This document shows positions 8,489-17,851 of a stretch of 64,000 bases of DNA, in pieces. How positions within the stretch are numbered: the stretch's first letter is position 1; each line of letters begins with the position of its first letter. Source of the stretch: CAYUVA01 sp964448115 [NCBI: uncultured bacterium] (GTDB lineage: Bacteria > CAYUVA01). The notes below the pieces were generated by a model. The model was not told the DNA's origin, ran no database searches, and saw only the letters and a program-made list of their open reading frames with translations. The stretch is taken from the NCBI GenBank assembly GCA_964448115.1, contig CAYUVA010000009.1:23800-87799 (forward strand), in the 5' to 3' direction. The translations under genes and the position numbers were made by a program.

Positions 8489-9979
8489 ATGAAGAAAAGA
8501 TGGCTATGGCTGTTTGCGCTATGTAGCTGCCTGTTGCTACCGGGCGGCAACCTGTTGTGGGCAAAGGGAGAGACCGATGAGCCAATAAAGACCTATACTG
8601 GCGGAGAGACCATCGGGATATTTACCTACAAGGGACGGGACCTGAAGGTATTCGTTGGCGCTCAGATCGAGATTACAAACGAGTTCAGGGACAAGTATTT
8701 CTTTACCACTAAACCAAATGATTACATCAAGCCAGAGGGTGAGGGCGGGTTCCCCAAAGATAAGGCAGCCTTCGTTGAACAAGAGACCAGAATGGATGTA
8801 GGGTTCACCTACCGGGACATCATCGAGTCTCGAATCCGCTGGGAAGTGCAAGCCTTCTGGGATACAGACAGCGAGGAGGCTGCGATCACAAGCTACGATC
8901 CGCTGAACGATGAGAATACCAAGTGGGATGCCATGCTTCTGCTTGAGGATGCCTGGGCTTCGTTCAAGCCCTTCGAGGCGCCGGTAAGCCTGCGCGCCGG
9001 CTTGCAGGACTTCAAGATTACCCATACGGGAATCCTGTACAATGCCGATGATTACGGATACTTACTTCAGGGCGACTTTGACATGTTCTACTTCTTTGGG
9101 GTCTTCTCAATGGTGCAAGAAAGCGTACAGGACAGGGGCAACAGGTACGACTACCTCAACAGCATCCGTTACGACAGGCTGACCCGCAAGTGGGAGGATA
9201 ACACGGTAACCGCACTGGCTGGCGGAGTAAGAGGAATGGGCGGAGACCTGAGACTATATTATGTAAAAGATGACAACGGCTACTCTGAGACCCAGTTGAT
9301 AGATAGAAATTACCTGGGTCTCAGCGCAAAGGCAGCCATGGGGCTAATCAAGATCCAGGCAGAGCTGGTAACTCAAAGCGGCACCGTCCAGTCAAAGATA
9401 GAGGGGACTAAAGATATCGATATCAGTGGATTTGCCGCCATGGCTCACGCCGAGTACGACCTTGGCAAACTCAAGGTGCGCAGCTCTGTTTTCTATGCCC
9501 CTGGAGACGATAAAGCCAATGACTACAAGTGGGAGTCCTTCATGCCAATACGACAGGGGCTATACGGATACTTCGGCATGGATGGAATCTGGGTTGATGA
9601 CACGCTGCCCATTGCTGGAGTCGATGAGGATACCATAGTTCCAAATATCGGATACGAGACCCATGCACCGATCGGAATAAATGCCCTGAGCCTGGGATTC
9701 GAGTTCTCGGCTCATAGAAAAGTTAGATTGTACGGCGATGCCAGCCTGTTTAATGCAGGAGCTACCGATGGATTGACCGCTCCAACCGGAAAGGCTGATA
9801 TAAGTAAATCCCTAGGTACCGAAGCTGGCTTGGGAATCTATTACCGCTACAGCCAGAACTTCCAGGTTAGAGCACAATATAGCCTATTTATGCCCGGAGA
9901 TTTCTTCGTTGACTATTACGGATCCGGCGTTGACGAGACTGCCTCCAACGGCATCCTCGAATTCAAATGGAGGTTCTAA
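8489..9979 (+). CDS. Porin-like outer-membrane beta-barrel protein
   Basis: The product is 496 residues. It has a signal peptide (MKKRWLWLFALCSCLLLPGG, cleavage near LWAKG), then many alternating amphipathic strands with aromatic girdles. It ends in a C-terminal phenylalanine (ILEFKWRF), the usual recognition signal for the Bam machinery. GGAG lies eight bases before the ATG. Several loops are Asp/Gly-rich. The length suits a 16-18 strand porin or an alginate-export-like family, but I do not recognise a specific family and cannot name a substrate. It follows the foldase gene by 120 bp in the same direction. Confidence 0.7.
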   Translation: MKKRWLWLFALCSCLLLPGGNLLWAKGETDEPIKTYTGGETIGIFTYKGRDLKVFVGAQIEITNEFRDKYFFTTKPNDYIKPEGEGGFPKDKAAFVEQETRMDVGFTYRDIIESRIRWEVQAFWDTDSEEAAITSYDPLNDENTKWDAMLLLEDAWASFKPFEAPVSLRAGLQDFKITHTGILYNADDYGYLLQGDFDMFYFFGVFSMVQESVQDRGNRYDYLNSIRYDRLTRKWEDNTVTALAGGVRGMGGDLRLYYVKDDNGYSETQLIDRNYLGLSAKAAMGLIKIQAELVTQSGTVQSKIEGTKDIDISGFAAMAHAEYDLGKLKVRSSVFYAPGDDKANDYKWESFMPIRQGLYGYFGMDGIWVDDTLPIAGVDEDTIVPNIGYETHAPIGINALSLGFEFSAHRKVRLYGDASLFNAGATDGLTAPTGKADISKSLGTEAGLGIYYRYSQNFQVRAQYSLFMPGDFFVDYYGSGVDETASNGILEFKWRF

Positions 9980-10073
9980 AAAAATCGTTTCTAGTTGCTT
10001 GGTTTCTGGATCATGAAGCCTCTAAGCGAGACTCTTAGCATGGAAACTAGATCCTATTTTATCGAAAAAGGTC

Positions 10074-10102
10074 TTGACAAGCCTGATTCGGTTCTATAAT
10101 AT
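10074..10102 (+). promoter_or_regulatory. Predicted sigma-70 promoter of the nuo operon
   Basis: A perfect -35 TTGACA (10074-10079) is followed by TAATAT at 10097-10102 with a 17-bp spacer, or by a perfect TATAAT at 10095-10100 with a 15-bp spacer. The start would fall near 10108, leaving about 55 bases of leader before nuoA. It is the best promoter match in the 180-bp gap between the porin-like gene and nuoA. Confidence 0.65.
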
Positions 10103-10162
10103 GCGTGCTGATTTTTTTCTAGGTCAAGAGCTGGAAACCGGGACCAGAAAGCGACAGTTGAT

Positions 10163-10570
10163 ATGAGTCAAGCTCAAAGCGTGGTAAACGAAGCGACTAG
10201 GCTGATACAGACCTACAGCGGATCCTACCTGGCGGTGCTTATATTCTTCTTAGTCATGTCAGCCATAGGATTCGGCATCCTCCTCGTTGCCTTCTTTCTC
10301 AGACCTCACCGGCCAAATGCTCAAAAAGGCTCGGTCTATGAGTGCGGCATCGAGCCGGTCGGCGATGCCCGCAGCAGGCAGATCGTCAGGTTCTTCATCG
10401 TCGCCATGCTCTTCGTTGTCTTCGACATAGAGACCATCTTCATCTTCCCTTGGGCGGTAACCTTCGGGATCATCGGTGTGTTCGGGCTTATTGAGATGGT
10501 GCTCTTCATCGTTATCGTGCTAATCGGGTACCTTTACATTGTCCGCAAGGACGGGCTTAAGTGGGTATGA
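10163..10570 (+). CDS. nuoA: NADH-quinone oxidoreductase subunit A
   Basis: The product is 135 residues with three membrane helices, the usual NuoA layout. The family signature GSVYECGIEPVGDARSRQ lies in the loop after helix 1, with RFFIVAMLFVVFDIETIFIFPWA in helix 2. NuoA helps join the membrane arm to the peripheral arm at the quinone site. It is the first gene of a 12-subunit operon and lies three bases upstream of nuoB. The ribosome-binding site is weak. Confidence 0.96.
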   Translation: MSQAQSVVNEATRLIQTYSGSYLAVLIFFLVMSAIGFGILLVAFFLRPHRPNAQKGSVYECGIEPVGDARSRQIVRFFIVAMLFVVFDIETIFIFPWAVTFGIIGVFGLIEMVLFIVIVLIGYLYIVRKDGLKWV

Positions 10571-10573
10571 TCA

Positions 10574-11158
10574 ATGACCCTTGATGATAAAAAACGGATA
10601 GAAGGTTTGACTGAAGAACAAAGCCGCCTGGTGCAAGGGAGGGTTATGCTGACCACGGTGGAACGCTTCCGAGATGCGGTGCAGGCTATAACCGCAAAGG
10701 TCAAGCCGCTCGACAAGGGGATCGCCTGGATGCGCAAATCATCTCTATGGCCGCTCGGATTCGGGCTGGCTTGCTGCGCTATCGAGATGATGGCGACCTT
10801 TGTCTCCAGGTGGGATATAGATCGCTTCGGGGCCGGCGTTATGCGCCCCTCGCCAAGGCAGGCGGACCTGATGCTGGTCGCCGGCACGGTTACACTGAAG
10901 ATGGCGCCGGTGGTTAAAAAGCTCTGGGACCAGATGCCGGATCCCAAGTACAGCATCGCTATGGGAAGCTGTGCCATGAGCGGCGGTGGATTCGATACTT
11001 ATGCGGTTCTGCAAGGCGTCGATGAAGTTATCCCTGTCGATGTCTATATCGCCGGCTGCCCACCGCAGCCAGAGAACTTGCTGGAGGGGCTGTTCAAGAT
11101 GCAAAAGATCATTATGGAGCGCGAGGGACAACTGCTCGAAGATATATGGGCTAGATGA
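10574..11158 (+). CDS. nuoB: NADH-quinone oxidoreductase subunit B (N2 cluster subunit)
   Basis: The product is 194 residues. All four ligands of the terminal [4Fe-4S] cluster N2 are present: the tandem pair Cys67-Cys68 ([10 protein letters not shown]), Cys133 (MGSCAMSGG) and Cys162 (IAGCPPQPE). NuoB passes electrons from the peripheral Fe-S chain to quinone at the NuoB/NuoD interface. The N-terminal extension of about 40 residues is longer than in many homologues and its start is not backed by a strong ribosome-binding site. The stop overlaps the nuoC start by four bases. Confidence 0.96.
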   Translation: MTLDDKKRIEGLTEEQSRLVQGRVMLTTVERFRDAVQAITAKVKPLDKGIAWMRKSSLWPLGFGLACCAIEMMATFVSRWDIDRFGAGVMRPSPRQADLMLVAGTVTLKMAPVVKKLWDQMPDPKYSIAMGSCAMSGGGFDTYAVLQGVDEVIPVDVYIAGCPPQPENLLEGLFKMQKIIMEREGQLLEDIWAR

Positions 11159-11679
11159 GCAAGAGAACAGGACATCTCGAACCAACAAGGCTGCTCGAAA
11201 GCATAAAAGGGAAGCTGGGAAGCAAGGCGGACAGGCTGATCCTCGATCATCGCATCTATGCCGGGGAGCTGACCATCGAGATACCAAGAACAGAGGTCTT
11301 CAATCTGTGCCAGTTCCTGAAGGACGATGAAGATCTCGATTTCTCATACTGCAGCGATGTAACCTTTGTCGATTACCTTAACCAGGGGAGAAAGCCGCGC
11401 TTCATGCAGGTCATTCACCTTCTCTCTATGGATAAACAACACCGCATACGCATCAAGGCTGGGATCGATGATGGCGAGAGTGCTCAATCGATCACAGCGC
11501 TTTATGGCGGTGCTAACTGGCACGAGCGCGAGGCTTATGACATGTTCGGCATCGAGTTCGAGGGGCACCCTGATCTGCGGAGGCTGCTCACACCGCAAGG
11601 ATTCGAGGGATACCCGCTGCGCAAGGACTTCCCCCTCAAGGGCACAACCAAACAGAAACCGATATATGAGAATAAGTAG
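11155..11679 (+). CDS. nuoC: NADH-quinone oxidoreductase subunit C
   Basis: The product is 174 residues. It is the 30-kDa-type subunit, recognised by [21 protein letters not shown] and the following [11 protein letters not shown]. NuoC is a structural peripheral subunit that packs against NuoD. Here it is separate from nuoD rather than fused as in Escherichia coli. It overlaps nuoB by ATGA and ends three bases before nuoD. Confidence 0.95.
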   Translation: MSKRTGHLEPTRLLESIKGKLGSKADRLILDHRIYAGELTIEIPRTEVFNLCQFLKDDEDLDFSYCSDVTFVDYLNQGRKPRFMQVIHLLSMDKQHRIRIKAGIDDGESAQSITALYGGANWHEREAYDMFGIEFEGHPDLRRLLTPQGFEGYPLRKDFPLKGTTKQKPIYENK

Positions 11680-11682
11680 ATA

Positions 11683-12885
11683 ATGACCGAGGAGCTGCTG
11701 AAAGAAGAGCTGCAAACGCTCGATATACAGTTGAACATGGGTCCCCAGCACCCCAGCACCCACGGAGTGCTGAGGGTAATACTCACCCTGGATGGCGAGG
11801 TGATCCACAAGGCAGACCCGGTCATCGGCTATCTGCATCGGGGTATGGAGAAGCTCGGCGAGTCGCTGAATTATGCACAGTTTGTCCCTTATACTGATAG
11901 GCTCGACTATGTGCAGTCCATGTTCAACAACATCGCCTACTGCCAGGCGGTGGAGAAGCTGGTGCAGCTCGAGGTGCCCCAACGTGCCGAGTATATCCGC
12001 GTGATCATGTTCGAGCTTACCCGCCTTGCCAGCCATCTGATTTGGCTGGGGACACACGCTCTCGACATCGGAGCCTGGACAGTATTGCTATGGTGCTTCC
12101 GGGAGCGGGAGCAGATCCTCGACATCTACGATAGTTACTGCGGTCAGCGCTTGACCCATAACGGCGCACGCATCGGCGGCATGCCTCATGACCTAAGCGA
12201 TGAGACCATGAGAATGATCGAGCGCTTCGTCGATACCCTGCCCGGTTACATCGACCAGTATGAGGCTTTGCTCACAGAAAACAGGATTTGGCTTAATCGA
12301 ACAGTTGATGTGGGAGTAATAACCAAAGAACAGGCGATCAACCTTGGGCTGTCCGGACCTATGGCTCGCGGCTCCGGGGTTGACTGGGATATCAGGCGCG
12401 ACCAGCCTTACTCGGTGTATCCCAAGCTCGATTTCATCGTGCCAGTGAAACAAAACGGCGATACCTACGATCGCTACCTGGTAAGGCTAATCGAGATGCG
12501 ACAGTCATGCCGTATCATAAAGCAGTGCCTAAGTCAGATACCGGACGGGGATCACATCACCCCCGATCTGCGCTATCGCAGCGCACCGAGAGAGCTGATC
12601 AAGAAGGACATGGCGGTCATGGCAAACCACTTCAACTTCGTAATACACGGCTTCAAGGCACCCAAGGGTGAGATATATCACTGCGTGGAAAGCCCCAAGG
12701 GTGAGCTGGGATTCTACCTGGCATCGGATGGCGGAAGCAAACCGCTTCGGCTGCGAGTGCGATCCTGCTCGCTGGTCAACCTCTCATCAATAACCACAAT
12801 GATCAAGAACCGGCGCACATTCATGGCGGATATGGCTGCGATTATCGGCAGCATCGATATTATCATGGCGGAGATAGACAGGTAG
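11683..12885 (+). CDS. nuoD: NADH-quinone oxidoreductase subunit D
   Basis: The product is 400 residues. It is the 49-kDa quinone-site subunit, with NMGPQHPSTHGVLR near the N-terminus (quinone-pocket His), HRGMEKLGE, YTDRLDY and the C-terminal ESPKGELGFYLASDGG. Family length is normal. It lies between nuoC and nuoG, where most operons would have nuoE and nuoF next. The ATG follows TAGATA with no strong ribosome-binding site, so coupling with nuoC is likely. Confidence 0.96.
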   Translation: MTEELLKEELQTLDIQLNMGPQHPSTHGVLRVILTLDGEVIHKADPVIGYLHRGMEKLGESLNYAQFVPYTDRLDYVQSMFNNIAYCQAVEKLVQLEVPQRAEYIRVIMFELTRLASHLIWLGTHALDIGAWTVLLWCFREREQILDIYDSYCGQRLTHNGARIGGMPHDLSDETMRMIERFVDTLPGYIDQYEALLTENRIWLNRTVDVGVITKEQAINLGLSGPMARGSGVDWDIRRDQPYSVYPKLDFIVPVKQNGDTYDRYLVRLIEMRQSCRIIKQCLSQIPDGDHITPDLRYRSAPRELIKKDMAVMANHFNFVIHGFKAPKGEIYHCVESPKGELGFYLASDGGSKPLRLRVRSCSLVNLSSITTMIKNRRTFMADMAAIIGSIDIIMAEIDR

Positions 12886-12898
12886 AAGAAGTGATAGA

Positions 12899-15412
12899 GT
12901 GATAAAGGGAAACAAGGACATAGAAGGGAAAACTGACCTGGTTACCATAACCATCGACGGTACCGAACTTAAGGTAGCGGATAAATCATCTATCATTGAG
13001 GCTGCCGAGTCTATCGGGATTCATATTCCGGTACTCTGCGATTTCAAGAGCATGCGTCCCTTCGGCGCCTGCAAGATCTGCACTGTAGAGGCTATCGATG
13101 CCAAGGGGAGCAAGATGCGCGCCGCCTGTGTGCTCAAGGCGAGCGACGGATTGATCATAAACACACAGCACCCGGAAGCGATCCGAACCCGCCATGATGC
13201 CCTGATCTCAATTATCGAGCGACATCCGCTCGAATGCACAATCTGCGACAAGTCCGGGGAGTGCGAGTTGCAAGACCTGGTCGATCAGTTCGCTATCATG
13301 GAATCCCCCACGGACAAAGAGAAACTGAATATACCCCCGGTTTATGACAATCCCTTCATTGCCCGCGAGATGTCCAAGTGCATGCTGGCTAGCATGTGCC
13401 GACGCTGCGTCCGGATCTGCAAGGACATTCAGGGAGTCGAAGCCCTCGATTATGTGAGAGAGGGAGTTCAATACATAGTCCCTAAGAATGCCCAGGTGCT
13501 TGATTGCGAGTTCTGTGGGCAGTGCGTGGCTGCCTGCCCGGTCGGGTGTATCATCGATGCCACCTTCAAGAACAAGCTCCGCGCCTGGGATTGCGTGAAG
13601 ACTACCACTGTCTGCCCCCACTGCGGGGTGGGCTGCAACCTGGAGATAAATACCTATCGCAACCAGTTCATGAGGGTAACCACCGAGCCGAACTTTGGGA
13701 TAAACAAGGGCTGGCTCTGCGTGAGAGGGCGCTTCGGCTGCGACTATGTGCAAAGCGATAAAAGGCTTAATACCCCGCTAGTCAAGGATGGTAACTCGCA
13801 TAAGGTGGCATCCTGGGAGCAGGCATACAAGACTGCTGCTGAAAGGCTTTCTTCGATAATCGAGCAACATGGAGCAGACAGCGTTTCTGCTGTGCTCTCC
13901 GCCAGGGCTTCCAACCAGTCCAACCAGGCGATGATCCAGTTCATGCGCAATGTGATCGGCTCTGAGAACATCGGCGCTACTGTTTCCTACAAGCAGCCGG
14001 CGCTGATCGAGGCCATGGCAGCGACCCGCGGCACCTACCATGGCAGCGCGTCCCTGCAGGATATCGCTGACTCGGAGGTCGTGGTCTGCGGTGGCTTCGG
14101 TTTTGTGCAATCGCACCCGGTCATTGCCAACATGATCTTCAAGGCGGTGCAGGATAATCGCGCCAAGGTGGTCGGTATCGGCAGCGCTGACCATAAGCTC
14201 ACCGGCATCAAGAAATCGATATTCCTCACCCCCAAGCCGGGATGCGAGCTGAATGTATATATCGCGCTGGCAAAGGCGGTAAGCGAGCTGCCGGACAAGG
14301 AAACAAAAGGGCTGGAAAAGGTAAAGAGGTACAAGAGCTTCACCAATGCGCTCGGTTCTTATGAATATGCCAAGCTGCTCGATGGCACCGGGATTAGCCA
14401 GGCTGAGGTGAAGAAGGCTGCCGAAACTATCGGCGCGGCGAGCAAGGTTACCTTCATCATCTCCCCAGAGGACGAGGCTGCTGTGCACGATATCGAGGCT
14501 GCCACTGCCTTTTGCAACCTTGCCCTGATCAGCAATACCGATGACAAGGCTATCTGCCGCCTGCTTCCCACCTGGGAGAAGGTCAATACCCTCGGCGTTC
14601 TCGATATGCTTAGCGGATTGGATGGCGATATCAAGCGGATACTGGGCGGAATAATTGAGGGCAGGATCAAGGCTTTGCTGGTGATGGGAGATGACCTGCT
14701 CAATGATTTTAGCGTGCATGACCGGTTGAGGGAAAAGCTAGAAAATCTCGAATTGCTGGTCGTCATTGACCCATTGCAGACCGCCATGACCGAGATAGCG
14801 GATATTGCTCTGCCCTGCACCACGCTAATGGAATGCGATGGCACGGTAACCAACATCGAGGGTCGGGTACAGCGTCTTGGCAGGGCGCTGTTCCCTGCCG
14901 AAAATATAAAACCTGAGCCTGAGATACTTCAGCAGCTTGCCAAGGCGATGGGCAAGGAGCTTCACCTGCAAGGGGTTACTGCCCGTGTCCAGGAGGCAAT
15001 GGTCGTTAAAAACGCTGGCTTCGTTGCGCTCAAAGCCAGGGAGCTGTCCGAAGGTGAGAGCAAGATAGGGGGGCTGCGTGCTATGGTGGGCAAGGATCTC
15101 TTCCATCATGGCAAGCTGACCGAGGCGAGCGCCAATATAGCAAAGCTGGAGCGCAAAGGGTGTATTTATCTTAATCCAACTGATGCCGAACAGGTGGGCA
15201 TTACAGATGGTGATACCTTAAGCCTAAGCAACCACAAGGTTGAGATCAAAGCCATTGCCCGTATAAATCGCCATCTCGCTGTTCCCAAGGGAGCGATTCA
15301 CATCCCCTCCAGCGAGCTTGATATGGCAAATCAGTTGGATTTGTTATATTCATTGGCTGATTACCTGGAGGGAAAGCCTCCGCAACGGACTTATCTGAAT
15401 ATAAAGAAATGA
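12899..15412 (+). CDS. nuoG: NADH-quinone oxidoreductase subunit G (Fe-S, molybdopterin-oxidoreductase fold)
   Basis: The product is 837 residues from a GTG start. Clusters can be read in order: [2Fe-2S] Cys47/58/61/77; His109-Cys113/116/122 (HPLECTICDKSGEC); a [4Fe-4S] set Cys161/167/170/174; a classic CxxCxxCxxxCP set at 203-213; and the extra N7-type set Cys239/242/246/274. The rest is a molybdopterin-oxidoreductase fold, but the Sec/Cys and His of formate dehydrogenases are not found, so it should be non-catalytic NuoG. The third set is odd: C-x5-C-x2-C-x3-C, three residues longer than the usual C-x2-C spacing. NuoG would carry electrons toward NuoI, but the NADH-binding NuoE/NuoF are missing from this operon. 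The stop overlaps nuoH. Confidence 0.92.
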   Translation: MIKGNKDIEGKTDLVTITIDGTELKVADKSSIIEAAESIGIHIPVLCDFKSMRPFGACKICTVEAIDAKGSKMRAACVLKASDGLIINTQHPEAIRTRHDALISIIERHPLECTICDKSGECELQDLVDQFAIMESPTDKEKLNIPPVYDNPFIAREMSKCMLASMCRRCVRICKDIQGVEALDYVREGVQYIVPKNAQVLDCEFCGQCVAACPVGCIIDATFKNKLRAWDCVKTTTVCPHCGVGCNLEINTYRNQFMRVTTEPNFGINKGWLCVRGRFGCDYVQSDKRLNTPLVKDGNSHKVASWEQAYKTAAERLSSIIEQHGADSVSAVLSARASNQSNQAMIQFMRNVIGSENIGATVSYKQPALIEAMAATRGTYHGSASLQDIADSEVVVCGGFGFVQSHPVIANMIFKAVQDNRAKVVGIGSADHKLTGIKKSIFLTPKPGCELNVYIALAKAVSELPDKETKGLEKVKRYKSFTNALGSYEYAKLLDGTGISQAEVKKAAETIGAASKVTFIISPEDEAAVHDIEAATAFCNLALISNTDDKAICRLLPTWEKVNTLGVLDMLSGLDGDIKRILGGIIEGRIKALLVMGDDLLNDFSVHDRLREKLENLELLVVIDPLQTAMTEIADIALPCTTLMECDGTVTNIEGRVQRLGRALFPAENIKPEPEILQQLAKAMGKELHLQGVTARVQEAMVVKNAGFVALKARELSEGESKIGGLRAMVGKDLFHHGKLTEASANIAKLERKGCIYLNPTDAEQVGITDGDTLSLSNHKVEIKAIARINRHLAVPKGAIHIPSSELDMANQLDLLYSLADYLEGKPPQRTYLNIKK

Positions 15413-16518
15413 TAACTATACCGACATTTCTGGCTGGGCTGGGGATCGTGCTGGTGAAGATCCTCATCGTGGTTATCGTGGTCTTTCTTGCTGTCGCTTA
15501 TTTATCGCTGGCTGAGCGCAAGGTCTCGGCGCACATCCAGGTTCGCTGGGGACCGATGAAGGTGGGGAGCCATGGCTGGCTGCAACCGATTGCCGATGGG
15601 ATCAAGCTGTTCCTCAAGGAGGATATCATCCCCCTGGCAGCGGATGCGCCGGTCTATGTAATCTCTCCTATAATCATCCTGGTCGCTGCGTTGCTAGTAT
15701 TCGTAACCATTCCCTTTGGACCGGGTCTTTATATTACCGATCTCAATATCGGGCTGCTGTTTATCCTGGCAGTCAGCTCCATGGGCGTCTATGGCATAGT
15801 CATGGGGGGATGGTCGTCCAATAATAAGTATTCGCTAATGGGCGGATTGCGTAGCGCCTCGCAGATGATAAGCTACGAGGTGCCGCTGGCGCTGGCGGTG
15901 ATCGGCGTGGTGATGCAGGCGGGGAGCCTATCCATGGTCGAGATCGTCGAGGCTCAAAGGGGGCTGTATTTCGGCTTCATACCCAAGTGGTTTTTATTCT
16001 GGGCGCAGCCGCTCGCCTTTTTCATCTTCCTGGTCGCCTCGCTTGCAGAGAACAATCGCCTCCCCTTTGACCTCCCAGAAGCGGAGGCAGAGCTGGTGGC
16101 TGGCTTCTTCACTGAATACAGCGGGATGAAGTTCGCCTTTTACTTTTTGGCTGAGTACGCCAACATGATAGTGGTTGCAAGCATTGGCACCATCTTATTT
16201 TTAGGTGGTTGGCTGGCGCCGCCCTTGTGGCTCTGGGTATTGGTGATGGGACCGTTTATCATCCTGGCGATTCGGGGGGGGAACTTTATTATTTCCACAG
16301 TAGTTATCTTTATACTTGGCGTTATCTTTATCTTTATCCCCGGCGGCGTTTTCTGGTTCGTCTTCAAGGTGGCATCGCTTATTTTCCTTGCCATGTGGAT
16401 ACGATGGACTTATCCGCGATTTCGCTTTGATCAACTGATGAGGGTCGGCTGGCAGTGGCTGCTGCCCCTGGCATTTTTGAACATAATCGTAGTCGGAATA
16501 ATACTTAATCTTGTATGA
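15409..16518 (+). CDS. nuoH: NADH-quinone oxidoreductase subunit H
   Basis: The product is 369 residues with about eight or nine membrane helices. Family signatures include LSLAERKVSAHIQVRWGPMK, QPIADGIKLFLKED and the conserved acidic loop ENNRLPFDLPEAEAELVAGF. NuoH forms the quinone channel and couples it to the membrane arm. It overlaps nuoG and nuoI by four bases each, which suggests translational coupling. Confidence 0.96.
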   Translation: MITIPTFLAGLGIVLVKILIVVIVVFLAVAYLSLAERKVSAHIQVRWGPMKVGSHGWLQPIADGIKLFLKEDIIPLAADAPVYVISPIIILVAALLVFVTIPFGPGLYITDLNIGLLFILAVSSMGVYGIVMGGWSSNNKYSLMGGLRSASQMISYEVPLALAVIGVVMQAGSLSMVEIVEAQRGLYFGFIPKWFLFWAQPLAFFIFLVASLAENNRLPFDLPEAEAELVAGFFTEYSGMKFAFYFLAEYANMIVVASIGTILFLGGWLAPPLWLWVLVMGPFIILAIRGGNFIISTVVIFILGVIFIFIPGGVFWFVFKVASLIFLAMWIRWTYPRFRFDQLMRVGWQWLLPLAFLNIIVVGIILNLV

Positions 16519-16991
16519 GCAGATGGTTTAATACATTTACGCTAAGGGACCTGATCAAGGGGCTGTGGACTACCATCAAGGTCTTCTTCGAGGATCCGAT
16601 AACGGTGATGTACCCGGATAAGGAACGTAAGGTTCATCCGAATTATCGCGGCGAGCATGTCTTGCAGCCCAAGCCGGATCATAGCGGGCACAGGTGCGTC
16701 GGCTGCGGGCTTTGCGAGGCTATCTGCCCCAGCCACTGTATAAAGGTCATCACCGAAAACGGACCCAATGGCGAGCGGGTGGTCAAGGACTACATCATAG
16801 ATATCAGCAGATGCCTTTACTGCGGGCTTTGCGAGGAGGTCTGCCCGGAGTTCGCCATCGAGATGGTAAACGACAACCGGGTCATACTGACCGAGCGGAA
16901 GGAGTTTTACTTTGATGCAAAGAGGCTTATGGATGCAGCGATGAAGCATGCTGAGCCTCAAAAAGCAGAAGCGAAGGGGGAAAAGCGATGA
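16515..16991 (+). CDS. nuoI: NADH-quinone oxidoreductase subunit I (2x [4Fe-4S])
   Basis: The product is 158 residues. Two ferredoxin motifs are intact: CVGCGLCEAICPSHC and CLYCGLCEEVCPEFA, which hold clusters N6a and N6b. The amphipathic N-terminus (GLWTTIKVFF) fits membrane association. It passes electrons from NuoG to NuoB. The start overlaps nuoH and the stop overlaps nuoJ. Confidence 0.96.
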   Translation: MSRWFNTFTLRDLIKGLWTTIKVFFEDPITVMYPDKERKVHPNYRGEHVLQPKPDHSGHRCVGCGLCEAICPSHCIKVITENGPNGERVVKDYIIDISRCLYCGLCEEVCPEFAIEMVNDNRVILTERKEFYFDAKRLMDAAMKHAEPQKAEAKGEKR

Positions 16992-17536
16992 TAGTAGCTA
17001 TCTTTATGGGAGTTTCCCTTGCTCTTATCATCGGTGCGCTGATGGTGATCATCAGCCGCAGCCCGGTGCATAGCGCGCTGTGGCTCATCTTCTCCTTTTG
17101 CTGCATTGCGGTGCTTTACATCATGGCGGGAGCCGAATTCCTGGCTGCGGTACAGATCTTCGTATATGCCGGCGGGATCATGATCCTTTACATCTTCGTT
17201 ATCATGCTCGTCTCCTGGAAGGAGCTTGCCAAGCAGAAGCCGTTCCATGTGCAGTGGGTACCGGCATTCATGCTCGGCGTGCTTATACTCATGGAGATCA
17301 TCGCTGTATTTATGCTCAGCGATCTCAAGATCAACTACGACATCTACTCGCCGGACAAGGTGCAAGCGCTGGGGGGCAACATCAAGGTGATCGGGGTGAA
17401 ACTGCTCAGCGACTATGTGCTTCCCTTTGAGATCGCCTCGGTGGTAATCATCGTTGCCATGCTTGGCGCCATCGTCCTCGGCAAGCAGGTGATCACGGTA
17501 AAAGACAAGCAAGAGGAAGAAAAGAGAAAGTTCTAG
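16988..17536 (+). CDS. nuoJ: NADH-quinone oxidoreductase subunit J
   Basis: The product is 182 residues with five predicted membrane helices. The NuoJ signature is AALWLIFSF-like (SALWLIFSFCCIAVLYIMAG) followed by EFLAAVQIFVYAGGIMILYIFVIM. It forms part of the proton path next to NuoK and NuoA. One base separates it from nuoK. Confidence 0.94.
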   Translation: MIVAIFMGVSLALIIGALMVIISRSPVHSALWLIFSFCCIAVLYIMAGAEFLAAVQIFVYAGGIMILYIFVIMLVSWKELAKQKPFHVQWVPAFMLGVLILMEIIAVFMLSDLKINYDIYSPDKVQALGGNIKVIGVKLLSDYVLPFEIASVVIIVAMLGAIVLGKQVITVKDKQEEEKRKF

Positions 17537-17537
17537 C

Positions 17538-17843
17538 ATGTGGATAAATTACGATCATTATATAATAATCGGAACCCTGATATTCATCATCGGCATGATC
17601 GGCCTGCTGGTGAGAAGGAATATACTCATAGTTCTTATGGCGCTTGAGCTTATGCTAAACGGCGTAAACCTTAACTTCATCGGCTTTTCCAGGAAGCTAG
17701 CTGGCTTGGACGGGCAGATATTCGCTATCTTCGTGATAACCATCGCCGCTGCCGAGGCGGTGGTAGGTCTGGCTATACTAGTCTCGGTGTTCAGAAGGAG
17801 AAAGACCTTCCAGGTGGACAAGATGACCATAACCAAGTGGTAG
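17538..17843 (+). CDS. nuoK: NADH-quinone oxidoreductase subunit K
   Basis: The product is 101 residues with three membrane helices. It has the MrpC-like features of the family: GLLVRRNILIVLMALELMLNGVNL with the conserved membrane Glu, then a second Glu in ITIAAAEAVVGLAI. These glutamates lie on the proton path. It is followed after eight bases by nuoL. Confidence 0.95.
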   Translation: MWINYDHYIIIGTLIFIIGMIGLLVRRNILIVLMALELMLNGVNLNFIGFSRKLAGLDGQIFAIFVITIAAAEAVVGLAILVSVFRRRKTFQVDKMTITKW

Positions 17844-17851
17844 GAGTATAG

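Noticed and set aside
12899-15412. Formate dehydrogenase alpha subunit
   Set aside because: The Fe-S lead-in and operon place it as NuoG, and the Sec/Cys plus His signature of formate dehydrogenase is not found.
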